From contig NZ_JBGUAZ010000001.1 of assembly GCF_041821085.1 (NCBI RefSeq), forward strand, positions 186,001 to 250,000: a DNA stretch of 64,000 nt, given 5' to 3'. This document shows, piece by piece, positions 43,618-52,170 of this stretch. How positions within the stretch are numbered: position 1 is the stretch's first letter; every line of letters starts with the position of its first letter. The translations under genes and the position numbers were made by a program. The stretch comes from Natrinema sp. HArc-T2. Its GTDB lineage: Archaea > Halobacteriota > Halobacteria > Halobacteriales > Natrialbaceae. The notes beneath the pieces are model-generated. The model was not told the DNA's origin. It saw nothing but the letters and a program-made list of their open reading frames with translations, and made no database searches.

Positions 43618-44607
43618 CTATGCCACCCCGATCGGCAGCCGCGCGACGCGATAGGCGTTGTCGACCGTCGGCTCCGCCGGTGGGTCGCCGTCGTAGAGCA
43701 ACACCGTCAGCTGCAGGTCATCTCCCCGCATCGTTGGCGTGATCTCGAGGGACTGCCGCGTCGATTCGCCGTCGGCTACCGTCGCTGTCGTTCTGTCTAA
43801 CTCAGTCGATTCGTGAACGGTCACGTCGTCGCCCTCGTAACGTACGCGCTGGAGCAGGACGACGGTCGTATAGCGGTGCTCTTCGTGCTCCTGATTCGTA
43901 ATCGTCACCCCCAGTTCCCGGGACTCTCCTGCGGGATAGGTCGACTCGTACATCGTGTCGATGTCACCGGTGACGCTTTCTGTCTCGACTGACAGTTCCG
44001 TGAACCCATCGTGTTGGGGTGGGTTCGCCAGGGCGAATCCGCCGCTTGCCAGCAACAGGACCAGTCCACCCGCGATGGCGATGTTGTATGGCCGACAGTT
44101 GACTCGGTCGTACGGACTCAGTTGACTCCGAGTGAAAAACGGGGTGGTGGATGAGAGCGTCGGAACGAATCGTCGATCGGCCGGACAGCGGTAGCGTGAA
44201 CCGATTGCGAGAGATGCGAGGATAACGGTAAGCACTGCGAGTCCGAGAAGGACCGGTTCTAGCGTCACTCCCCCTGGGGTTACGGTCGCGAAAAGGGTGA
44301 TCGCGGGAACGAGCGCGACGCTAAAAACGACTGACAGGACAGCCCGTTCGATTGCCTCGAGTCCGCCACTGACCAGCAACGGATTGCCGAGTCCCGTTTT
44401 TTCGTCGTCGAACGACTGGTAGTCGTCGTTCGGCTTGTCCGGAAAGAGGGCCGAGACGAGCGCATACCCGGGAAGAAACAGAACGAGCGGGATCGTCAGC
44501 ACGATTCGTCCAATGCCGGTAATCCCGGAGACGATTCCGAACGTGAGAGCGCCAGTGACGGCGATACCGGCCGCCAGATCGAAAAACCACCAGTTAGTGT
44601 CGCTCAT
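43618..44607 (-). CDS. DUF1616 membrane protein
   Basis: The 329-residue protein has four membrane helices in the first 200 residues, with LVLFLPGYALVSALFPDK near residue 40 as the DUF1616 hallmark, and one more helix near 175-195. The C-terminal 130 residues (from FTELSVETESVTGDI) form an external beta-sandwich with a surface-protein look. DUF1616 proteins recur in archaeal polysaccharide and glycosylation clusters, but their job is unknown. It is in an operon with the YdjM-like gene. Confidence 0.88.
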   Translation of the reverse strand: MSDTNWWFFDLAAGIAVTGALTFGIVSGITGIGRIVLTIPLVLFLPGYALVSALFPDKPNDDYQSFDDEKTGLGNPLLVSGGLEAIERAVLSVVFSVALVPAITLFATVTPGGVTLEPVLLGLAVLTVILASLAIGSRYRCPADRRFVPTLSSTTPFFTRSQLSPYDRVNCRPYNIAIAGGLVLLLASGGFALANPPQHDGFTELSVETESVTGDIDTMYESTYPAGESRELGVTITNQEHEEHRYTTVVLLQRVRYEGDDVTVHESTELDRTTATVADGESTRQSLEITPTMRGDDLQLTVLLYDGDPPAEPTVDNAYRVARLPIGVA

Positions 44608-44997
44608 TCTATCATCGCTAGGGGCCAGTGGCGGTTTATTATCGCCCAGATAAGCCCCCGTCTTCTGGGTCGGTGTGACGGCTGTCTGACGGTGATGTAT
44701 AACGACCTCGACACTAATTTCGATCGAGTGATATCTCCCCTACTTTTGAGAGTCATGGAAGCGTGAACGGTCCAAAATTCGGACTGAGTGTCTGAAATCC
44801 GCGTAGAAGATTCTCTCGAAATAAATGGCTTTCTTGATTCAGAGATCTTGACTTTCAGTACCTCTGAACCGGTATTTGGAAGCATTGAAATAGCATAAAG
44901 AGTGAATTCCTTCTGTGAAATTGCATAAAATGAGTAATTCTCGAATACACGATTTCTATCCTTTATTACCTACTTCTGAATAGGGGAGACTGGTGCA
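44608..44997. other. AT-rich divergent interval of 390 bases
   Basis: This interval is clearly richer in A and T than the rest of the window, most strongly from 44740 to 44985. It lies between the leftward DUF1616 gene and the rightward DUF7344-like gene. TTTATTA near 44959-44965 is a plausible TATA box for the latter, 36 bases before its ATG. No coding or RNA gene is supported. Base composition suggests a regulatory region or an insertion scar. Confidence 0.45.
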
Positions 44998-45609
44998 ATG
45001 AAAGCGGAATATATCAGCTCCAATGACACAGACGATCAGGGTGTGACTGACGACGGTCAGGATGCGGATGGTGCGGCTGATCGTCCCTCTGAGGAGCCTG
45101 CATTTTCGAAAGACGAAATCTTTCATCTCCTGCAAAACGAACGGCGTCGAATGGTCCTCCGGTATCTCCGGGGCACTGAAGATCCCGTACGCATGCGCGA
45201 CATCGCAGAGCAGGTCGCAGCGTGGGAACACGATACCACCGTCGAAGAGCTCACTTCGACACAGCGCCAGCGGGTCTACATCCCGCTGTATCAGTCGCAT
45301 CTCTCGAAGCTCGACGAGGCGGGTCTCATCGAGTATCAACAGAACCGCGGCATCGTCGAGCGAAAGCCCCTCGCTGACCAAGTCGACAAATACCTGCACC
45401 TCGACTCGACCGGCGACTCGACCGACGAACAGCGCGCTGAGAGCCCCGAGTGGGAAGATTACTACATCGGTGCAACGGTCTTCTCCTATGCGGTCCTCAT
45501 CGGCGCAGTGATGGAGCTGCCGGTCATCTCGTTCCTCTCTGGAATCGGCCTGAGCGCGCTCATCCTGTCGGTCTTTACGGTGCTCACGATCAGCCGACTC
45601 ATCAACTGA
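44998..45609 (+). CDS. Membrane-anchored winged-helix protein (DUF7344-like)
   Basis: The 203-residue protein has a winged helix in residues 38-110: DEIFHLLQNERRRMVLRYLR, DIAEQVAAWEHDTTVEELTS and QRVYIPLYQSHLSKLDEAGL, then IEYQQNRGIVERK. Two hydrophobic helices fill residues 155-200. The plan and sequence are very like the protein at 15150. It lies inside the glycan island and is convergent with the related but shorter protein at 45670. It probably regulates transcription from the membrane; targets are unknown. Confidence 0.85.
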   Translation: MKAEYISSNDTDDQGVTDDGQDADGAADRPSEEPAFSKDEIFHLLQNERRRMVLRYLRGTEDPVRMRDIAEQVAAWEHDTTVEELTSTQRQRVYIPLYQSHLSKLDEAGLIEYQQNRGIVERKPLADQVDKYLHLDSTGDSTDEQRAESPEWEDYYIGATVFSYAVLIGAVMELPVISFLSGIGLSALILSVFTVLTISRLIN

Positions 45610-45669
45610 CACGGTGAATGGCGGTCTCTCGACGAACAACGATACCGCAAGAGAGACACCGCGTTTCGG

Positions 45670-46155
45670 TTATGAAATCAAGACAGAAACCGAGATCAGC
45701 GCGATCACGACGCACAGCAATCCGAAAGAGAGCGCTACGAGTACGGACGGTGAAATCACCCGCTCCTCGTTCGCGCGACCCGTAGACCGCTCGATCAACC
45801 CCTGTGTCTCGTCGAACTCGATGGCGCCGGTCGCATCGAGTGCCGGCAGTCGCTCCTGATGGAGTCGCTCGTGGACGATTGCCCACGTTTCGATCGGCGG
45901 TCGGGCCGGTTCGATCAGTTCATCGGCGACCTCGTCAACGGTGACAGGTGTGTTCATTTCATCGAGAACGGACACGAGAGCAGTATCGGATTCCGGCACG
46001 AACTCCCTCGCTCGTGTTTCGTCCGCATTGCCCGTCGGAACATCGTTCTCTGGGGAATAGACCATCGTGAATCCGGAAGTCGTCCCCGAACCCCCCGAGC
46101 GTTCTTCGCCATCCCCCTCCGACGAAGAGCGCAACCAAGACGGCGTCAGACGCAT
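45670..46155 (-). CDS. Membrane-anchored helix-turn-helix-like protein related to DUF7344
   Basis: From ATG 46155 the product is 161 residues: a Gly/Ser/Glu-rich start, a reduced winged-helix part (LVSVLDEMNTPVTVDEVADE, then TWAIVHERLHQERLPALDAT and IEFDETQGLIERS), and one C-terminal membrane helix (VLVALSFGLLCVVIALISVS). Compared with the proteins at 15150 and 44998 it has one helix fewer. A TATA-like box places the transcript start on this ATG. A GTG at 46194 and an ATG at 46065 are alternative starts. Confidence 0.72.
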   Translation of the reverse strand: MRLTPSWLRSSSEGDGEERSGGSGTTSGFTMVYSPENDVPTGNADETRAREFVPESDTALVSVLDEMNTPVTVDEVADELIEPARPPIETWAIVHERLHQERLPALDATGAIEFDETQGLIERSTGRANEERVISPSVLVALSFGLLCVVIALISVSVLIS

Positions 46156-46177
46156 ATTCCACGCTAAAATACCTTGG

Positions 46178-46184
46178 TATATAA
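46178..46184 (-). promoter_or_regulatory. TATA-like box for the 45670-46155 gene
   Basis: On the minus strand TTATATA is followed by 22 bases and then the ATG at 46155, an ideal spacing for a leaderless transcript. This supports the chosen start over the GTG at 46194. Confidence 0.6.
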
Positions 46185-46306
46185 GGTTTCTCACGGTTTA
46201 ACGGTAATGAACTGCATAAATTGCAGCGAAAGTCGGTTTCACGGCTGATAACTGTCGTGGGTCGTCCTCAAGGAACCTGTAAGACCGTAGATGTAGGATG
46301 AGTCAG

Positions 46307-48010
46307 TTACGCGATCACAGGGTTCGACGGACGAAGCCAGTGACGCAGTTGATCCGGTAACGCTGACCAGCACCCGAGCCATCCGCGGAGGTCGGTGAGC
46401 CGGAGTTTGTGTCTGGCTGATAGGCTGTGGACGTGCTCGAGGTCGCCCAACAACCGTCGATCGAAGTCGTGTCGATCGAACAGCGTCTCCCGGTCCGGCC
46501 ACGGCGGTTCGAACGACGAGAGAAACGGTGTCTTTCGACGGACGAATCCTTCGACCTCGTTGAACAGCCGCGCATCGTGCGGTCGATCGGGTGGTCTGTG
46601 TCGCAGAATGTCGTTGTCGAGTTGTTCGCACGCGCGAAGGAACGTTTCCGTTGTTCGGTGTTCCGGTGGCGTCCGGAGATGCCAGTCGATCAGCTCGCGA
46701 TCCGTCGCCAGAAACGACGTGACGAAGTGATCGGAGAGGTGGTTGTGAAACGGTATCGACGGCTGGTTCGCGATGCCAGTGCAGGTGAGCGCGTTCTGGA
46801 CCGTATCTGTGCGGCGTCGTCGCGTCTCGAACTCGTCGGCGATTGCCTCCGTGACGAACGCTTCCGGATCGACGTCGAAGGACGTCCGCTCGGCGAGTTC
46901 GAGGCTCGCCTCGCGGTTGTAGCCGAACTTCTCGAGGAGCGACTCGACGGGGTCCGGATCGGACTCGAGTCGGCCGGTCGGCACTCGTTTCCCGAGCACG
47001 TCGACGGCCTCCGAGGCGGTAAAATGGCCCCGGAAGAACGTATCACAGAGGAGGCCGTGGAACATCGTATCGACATCGATCTCGTCCGTGTAGCCGGCGT
47101 GGTGGATGTGCAAGGACTCCTTGATCCCCTGTGAGTAACGGATCTTCGACTCGTCGGGCCGGAGGTACCGCTCGTCCGGCGGGAAGGCGGTGTGGCTCGC
47201 GCCGTACTGGGCGGCGAGCGCTCGCGCACCGCGAACCTCTTGGGCGTCCAGTGAGCCGACCGTGTAACTTCGGTCAATGTCCTCGACCTGTGAGAGGATG
47301 ATCCGCGAATCGTAGCCCGCCGAGAGGAGCACACCCGTTCGGCCGGGAAGCGACGACCGCCGCCGGAACGCCCGGCCAAGGCGGTCGGCGAGCTCGTCGA
47401 CGGGATCGAACGTCCGGGACGGCTGTGGATCGTAGACGAACCGGTCGAAGGAGTCGACCGATGCGGGCGTGAGACGGCTGTCCAGCGGGAGTCGAGAGAG
47501 TTCCGTAACGGCCGTCTTCTCGCCGAGTATCACACCCAGATGCAGGAACTCGAGGACGCCGTCACGGTCAAGCGTCGGCTCCGCGATCGTGCGACCGATC
47601 GCAGCGGCGTCCGTTCCGAAGACGCGAACCCCGTGATCGTCGGTATAGAAGCACTCCCGGGAGCGGACCGGGTCCGTGGCGACGAACGCGTCGCCACTCA
47701 CTTCAGCATCGATCACGACGAGATACGATCCGTTGAGTTCTCGCAGTGCTTCGATGCCGATCGTCTCGTAGCGTTTGAGAAGCCAACGCGCGGCGTTCGG
47801 GTCGTCATCGGGAACGTACGCCTCTCCCCAGACGAGACAGCACCCCTCGTCGCCGGTGTACGTGGCGCTCCAGCCGGGCGTTCTGAGATCTGCGTCTCGG
47901 ATACCGACTGTGATGGTCGATCCGGCGAGCACTTCGTCGAAGTCGTCGCTTGATCTGAACCGCTCGAACGTGTCAATACCACCGATTACACCGAAGAGTT
48001 CCCTGTTCAT
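46307..48010 (-). CDS. Asparagine-synthase-like protein lacking the glutaminase cysteine
   Basis: The 567-residue protein has an N-terminal domain with the fold signs of class II glutaminases (ELFGVIGGI, GEAYVPDDD, LRELNGSYLVVID) and a C-terminal synthetase domain with a pyrophosphate loop VLLSAGYDSRIILSQ at residues 227-241. The usual Met-Cys start is replaced by MNRELFG, with Phe at the cysteine position, so glutamine cannot be hydrolysed in the normal way. It may use free ammonia or another amine, or have lost amidation altogether. In this island an acceptor could be a uronic acid. Divergent from the NodB gene. Confidence 0.87.
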   Translation of the reverse strand: MNRELFGVIGGIDTFERFRSSDDFDEVLAGSTITVGIRDADLRTPGWSATYTGDEGCCLVWGEAYVPDDDPNAARWLLKRYETIGIEALRELNGSYLVVIDAEVSGDAFVATDPVRSRECFYTDDHGVRVFGTDAAAIGRTIAEPTLDRDGVLEFLHLGVILGEKTAVTELSRLPLDSRLTPASVDSFDRFVYDPQPSRTFDPVDELADRLGRAFRRRSSLPGRTGVLLSAGYDSRIILSQVEDIDRSYTVGSLDAQEVRGARALAAQYGASHTAFPPDERYLRPDESKIRYSQGIKESLHIHHAGYTDEIDVDTMFHGLLCDTFFRGHFTASEAVDVLGKRVPTGRLESDPDPVESLLEKFGYNREASLELAERTSFDVDPEAFVTEAIADEFETRRRRTDTVQNALTCTGIANQPSIPFHNHLSDHFVTSFLATDRELIDWHLRTPPEHRTTETFLRACEQLDNDILRHRPPDRPHDARLFNEVEGFVRRKTPFLSSFEPPWPDRETLFDRHDFDRRLLGDLEHVHSLSARHKLRLTDLRGWLGCWSALPDQLRHWLRPSNPVIA

Positions 48011-48194
48011 CGTCGAAGACCACCTTGCAGACGACGTACGATTACAGCGTGGAAGCGCCGAGCGCCGCCCGACCTCCGTTCGCGTACGTCTTCGTGGAAC
48101 GCTCGAACGGGCACTCAATTACTATACGACCATTAAGTGCCAGAGCGGTCGCCACTAACCGTATCGGACGGTCGCCGAGCCGGCCTATCCGATC

Positions 48195-48200
48195 TATAAT
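48195..48200 (+). promoter_or_regulatory. TATA-like box for the exported NodB-type gene
   Basis: TATAAT is centred about 37 bases before the ATG at 48234, giving a leader of roughly ten bases. The 223-base divergent gap should also hold the promoter for the asparagine-synthase-like gene. Confidence 0.4.
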
Positions 48201-48233
48201 AATGGTATCGCTGTCGGTAACTCCGGCTCACTG

Positions 48234-49562
48234 ATGTCACAGAAACGCACAACGCGACGTCGATTCCTCGCACTGTCCGGCGCCGCCGGAATTACAGGCC
48301 TAGCCGGCTGTGCAGAGCGAATCGAGTCTGCAACCGACCAGCTCCGCGAGAAGTCGGCAGCCGTGACACCCGACGGATCGGACAGCTCTACCCCGGGACT
48401 CACCGACGGCGTTCCGCCGCTCGAGACCGAATTCGACAGCCGAGAACGATATCGACAGCCGGGCGACTCGCTCGACGACTTCAGCGATCTTGACGCCTGG
48501 ACCATCGTTCAGGGATCGGGTGGGGCAGACGAGGATGTCGTGTTCGACGGCGATCAGAGCTTCAGACTCCGATCGAACGGCAGCGAGAGCGTCATCGCCG
48601 AACGGAGCCTCGAGGGCGAGGATCTGACGGAAACGGACCTGTCGTTCGCGGTGCGGACGACGACGCCCGACAGCATCACGGTCAACCTGCGGGTCGTCGA
48701 CCAGTTCGGGAGCGCGAAAGTATACTCACTGCGGCAGATCCGGTACCGTGCACCCGACGTCGGCTGGTTCCGAACGAGTCCCGGCGTCTTCCAGCAGAGC
48801 GAGTACGAACCCGCACTCGACCACCTCGACCGGCTCGAGATTCAGGTGCTTCACTCCATGCCGGAGGCGGAGGTCTGGATCGACGACCTGCGAACCCATC
48901 CGACGCCCGATCAGGGGTATGTCATGCTGAGCTGGGATGACGGGACGCTCGACTACTACGAGACGGCCGCGCCGCTCCACGATGAGTACGGGTTCCCGGC
49001 GGTTCAGGCGCCGATACCGCGGTGGGCCGAACAGGGACGAGACGGGATCATGTCGATTTCGGAACTCCAGGACCGACAGGAGGCTGGCGATCAGATCGTC
49101 GTCCACGGAACGCACGAACCGATTCACGAACTCGACGACGAAGCGACGATCAACGAACGGCTCAGGCGGGACAAGCAGTGGTTCATCGACAACGGGTTCG
49201 AAGGCGCGAACTACATTGTCCATCCACACAACAGCTTCGACAAGACGAGCCTCGAGCAGGCGACTGATTACCACTACTGTGGTGGCTTCAATCAGGCCGG
49301 CAACGTCAATACGACGAGCGTCTACGGCTTCGATCCGCTGGCGTTACCGCGGACGATCGGCCACGACCTCGAGATATCGAAACGGTGTGTCGACCTCGCC
49401 GCTCGGCACAACCAGTGTACGATTCTCAACTTCCACACGTTCGAGGCAACCAACACGATGCCGAAAGCCGACTACGAGGCGTTGCTCAAGCACATCGACG
49501 GCGCCGATGTCGAGGTCATCACCTTCGACGACCTCTGGAAGCTACGGACGAGCAACGACTGA
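48234..49562 (+). CDS. Exported polysaccharide deacetylase (NodB-type), Tat lipoprotein
   Basis: A Tat signal with lipobox is clear (TTRRRFLALSGAAGITGLAG then C26). Residues 80-220 form a beta-sandwich, probably carbohydrate-binding. The NodB domain follows, with the metal and catalytic aspartates D235 and D236 in MLSWDDGTLDYY, histidines H294 and H298 in VVHGTHEPIHEL, and FHTFEA near the end. It would remove N-acetyl groups from a surface glycan outside the cell. The same domain plan is found in the degenerate protein at 52171. It is followed by a convergent aspartoacylase-like gene. Confidence 0.9.
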   Translation: MSQKRTTRRRFLALSGAAGITGLAGCAERIESATDQLREKSAAVTPDGSDSSTPGLTDGVPPLETEFDSRERYRQPGDSLDDFSDLDAWTIVQGSGGADEDVVFDGDQSFRLRSNGSESVIAERSLEGEDLTETDLSFAVRTTTPDSITVNLRVVDQFGSAKVYSLRQIRYRAPDVGWFRTSPGVFQQSEYEPALDHLDRLEIQVLHSMPEAEVWIDDLRTHPTPDQGYVMLSWDDGTLDYYETAAPLHDEYGFPAVQAPIPRWAEQGRDGIMSISELQDRQEAGDQIVVHGTHEPIHELDDEATINERLRRDKQWFIDNGFEGANYIVHPHNSFDKTSLEQATDYHYCGGFNQAGNVNTTSVYGFDPLALPRTIGHDLEISKRCVDLAARHNQCTILNFHTFEATNTMPKADYEALLKHIDGADVEVITFDDLWKLRTSND

Positions 49563-49692
49563 TTCATCACGAGTCGCCCAGCGGACTGTTTCTTGGCGAC
49601 CGCCTGCCCGCGTAGCGACGTATCGCCGGTTCCGATCTATCGCGGTGGCGATTATCGACTCTGGCGGGGACGCGCGGTCGATGACGAATCGA

Positions 49693-50862
49693 TCAACAGC
49701 CCGCCGAGAGCGTGATCCGGTCAGTGTCGGTCGTACCATCGTCGTCGACGACGCGGAGTGTGACCGGATGGTCCCCGGGTGCGCTGATCGTCACCTCGAT
49801 CGTCTCGCCCGTCCGGTCGAACGCGCCGTTGGCACCGACGCGCCACTCGTAGCGGGCGAGATTACCGTCCGGATCGGACGATTGCGACGCATCGAGCGTC
49901 ACCGTCTGACCCGGCTCGAGCGTCGTGTCTGCCAGTCCTCGCGGTCGCGTCTCGATCCGTGCGACCGGTGGCTCGCGGTCCGACGGCTGAGTGTCGCCGT
50001 CAGCGGACGTGTCCGACTCGGATTCCGTCACCGGCTCGTCGGAGACGCTGCCAGTATCGGTCCCCTCGAGCAAGAGTTCGTCCTCGAAGAGCCGTTCGAC
50101 GATCGCCCGGTGCCACTGGACGCGGGTCTCGAGTTCGATATCAGTCGAGAGCGTCTCCGCGAGGAACGCGTCGGCATTCAGATCGCGAGCGGCCTTGTGG
50201 ACGAGCAGCCCGTTCGGCTCGGTATCGGGCGAGGAAAACGGCCCGGCCTGGAACGAGAGGTCGGGATCGTCCACGTAGTTTCTGGTGACGTACTCGGCAG
50301 TGTCAGCAGCGGTCGCTTCGTCGCCGTCCGAGTAGAATATCGCCTGGCCGACGCCATCCGTAGGATCGCCCGCGTAGATACCCCTCGACTCGTGGAGGTC
50401 GACGACCACGTCGGGATCGTATTCGCTGACGACGTCCCAGATCGCTCGTGCGAGTTCTGTCTGCGGCGTCTCTCCCTCGGGGAACTGTCGGTTGAGGTTG
50501 GTCCCCTCCTCGTCGTTTCTGGTTCCGCGCTCGATCGCGACGGTGTTGGCCTCTGGGATTACGACGAGCGTGCCGGCATCGATCGTCCAGTCGGCGATCT
50601 GACCTGCGGCTGTATAACCCGCGTCCTCATTTCCGTGTACTCCGCCGACGACGACCGCCGTCGGCCCCTCGGTGTCCGCGCTCGTCACGAAGACGGTCGT
50701 TTCCTCGTCCGTTCCCTCGCGAATGGGGAACGATGTTCGAGAGACCATCCCCTCGTCGGTGGCAGTCGTGTCGCCGACCACGCTGGCGACGCCAGCGCTC
50801 GTGAGTGTACATCCAGCTGCGAGAGTCAATACGCTCCGCCGTGAGAGTATATCGCGCCTCAT
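49693..50862 (-). CDS. Exported aspartoacylase/succinylglutamate desuccinylase-like protein with PKD domain
   Basis: The N-terminus MRRDILSRRSVLTLAAGCTL is a Tat-like signal. The zinc-hydrolase domain shows H76 and E79 in GGVHGNEDAG, N124-R125 in TNLNRQFPEG, and H157 in VDLHES, the ligand and substrate residues of the M14-related aspartoacylase family. A Ser/Thr/Asp-rich linker (residues 275-300) leads to a PKD-like domain (TVTLDASQSSDPDGNLARYE near residue 333). Cytoplasmic relatives deacylate amino acids; an exported version in a glycan island probably acts on a surface substrate. Length 389 residues. Confidence 0.88.
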   Translation of the reverse strand: MRRDILSRRSVLTLAAGCTLTSAGVASVVGDTTATDEGMVSRTSFPIREGTDEETTVFVTSADTEGPTAVVVGGVHGNEDAGYTAAGQIADWTIDAGTLVVIPEANTVAIERGTRNDEEGTNLNRQFPEGETPQTELARAIWDVVSEYDPDVVVDLHESRGIYAGDPTDGVGQAIFYSDGDEATAADTAEYVTRNYVDDPDLSFQAGPFSSPDTEPNGLLVHKAARDLNADAFLAETLSTDIELETRVQWHRAIVERLFEDELLLEGTDTGSVSDEPVTESESDTSADGDTQPSDREPPVARIETRPRGLADTTLEPGQTVTLDASQSSDPDGNLARYEWRVGANGAFDRTGETIEVTISAPGDHPVTLRVVDDDGTTDTDRITLSAGC

Positions 50863-51013
50863 TCGTCCGTCCCGTCGACGTCAGTCGGTTTTACTACAGG
50901 TGAGATAACAATAGAAACGGGATACTTTCGTTTCTGCAACGGTCCGCGTCGATCGGACGCTCGTCTGCGAGACGAAGAGACCGAACCCGATCAGGCCTGC
51001 CGAAGCGGCCGAC

Positions 51014-51988
51014 TCACCGAGTGAGCGCGCGCCGGCCGAGCGTCGCGGTGACGAGCAAGAGAACGAGCACCACCACGATCGGAATCGGTCGCCGCCGGAC
51101 GCCGGTCCCGGCGACCCAGCAGACGCCGGGATACGTCCGCGCCGACACCGAAGCCGCACGGAGGTGCCACAGCCCTCGCAGGAACCGCCCCTCCGCGAAG
51201 TACTGCTTCGCGAGAACGAGTGCGTGGCTCGAGCGGATCTCGTAGCCCTGTTCCTCGAACCGTTCGACCTCGGACTCGTACGCCGAGAGATATCGCTCGC
51301 TGGCGGTCGCGACGACGTCCGCCGGCGGACTGCCGGTCTCCTCGCGGACGACGAGCTCCTCGTCGACGTAGGCGAGCTTTCCGTGCTCGAGGACGCGCAG
51401 GCAGAACTCGGGGTCCTGGAACCGGTCGAGGTCCTCGTCGAAACCGCCGGCCTCCCTGGCGACCGCGGTCCGGACGAGCAGCGTCGAGCCGGCACCCGGC
51501 TGAACGTTGTCCGCGAGGATCTCGCCGACCAGCTCGTCGTTTCCCTCCCGCGTCGGTTCGTCGTCCAGGCGTGCGAGCACGGACGCGGCGGTCGATCGGA
51601 GCCGTCCGTCCGCCCCAGACAGGTCGTAACCCGTGTCACAGTAGACGCCGACCCAGTCGCTCGAGCGCTCCTCGAGCGCCGCGAGCTGTCGCTCGAGTTT
51701 CTCGGGATGCCACTCGTCGTCCGAGTCGAGGAAGGCGACGTACTCCCCGCGTGCGTGCTCGAGCCCTGTGTTCCGGGCGACGTTCGCACCCTGGTTGGCT
51801 TCGTGGACGACCGGCCGAACCCGCTGGTCCTCGTAGGCGGCCAGCACCGACTCGGTGTCGTCGGTGGAGCCGTCGTCGACGACGACCACCTCGAGGTCGT
51901 CGATCGTCTGCGCGAGCGCGCTGTCGATCGCGTGCGGAAGCGTCGCCGCCCTGTTGTACGTCGGGATGATCACGCTGACGCGAGTCAT
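51014..51988 (-). CDS. Family 2 glycosyltransferase (AglG/AglI/AglE-like)
   Basis: The 324-residue protein starts MTRVSVIIPTYNRAATLPHA, has VVVVDDGSTDDT at residues 35-46 and the metal-binding D88-S-D90 in VAFLDSDDEWHPEK, then DRFQDPEFCLRVLEHG as the acceptor region. A basic segment and one C-terminal membrane helix (IPIVVVLVLLLVTATLG, 301-317) anchor it. It resembles haloarchaeal Agl transferases that add sugars to dolichyl phosphate. It is divergent from the degenerate NodB-type gene. Confidence 0.92.
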   Translation of the reverse strand: MTRVSVIIPTYNRAATLPHAIDSALAQTIDDLEVVVVDDGSTDDTESVLAAYEDQRVRPVVHEANQGANVARNTGLEHARGEYVAFLDSDDEWHPEKLERQLAALEERSSDWVGVYCDTGYDLSGADGRLRSTAASVLARLDDEPTREGNDELVGEILADNVQPGAGSTLLVRTAVAREAGGFDEDLDRFQDPEFCLRVLEHGKLAYVDEELVVREETGSPPADVVATASERYLSAYESEVERFEEQGYEIRSSHALVLAKQYFAEGRFLRGLWHLRAASVSARTYPGVCWVAGTGVRRRPIPIVVVLVLLLVTATLGRRALTR

Positions 51989-52135
51989 TTTCCTGAACTT
52001 CCGGTCCGGTCCGGATTATTATCGCGTGGGTAAACGGCCTCACCCGCAAGCAGTGACTGCAGTGACCCGAGTGGGCGGCGACGCGACACTCTCGAGCCAC
52101 CCGGAACCCGTCGGCGACGAACCCGCTAACGACCG

Positions 52136-52140
52136 TATAA
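52136..52140 (+). promoter_or_regulatory. TATA-like box for the degenerate NodB-type gene
   Basis: TATAA is centred about 33 bases before the ATG at 52171, so the leader would be short. The 182-base gap from 51989 to 52170 also serves the divergent GT2 gene. Confidence 0.4.
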
Positions 52141-52170
52141 GGAAGAGCGAACGGTTCGTCGACGCGGTCA

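Noticed and set aside
48937-50844. Plus-strand open frame of 635 codons
   Set aside because: It crosses two supported genes on different strands and shows only antisense composition.
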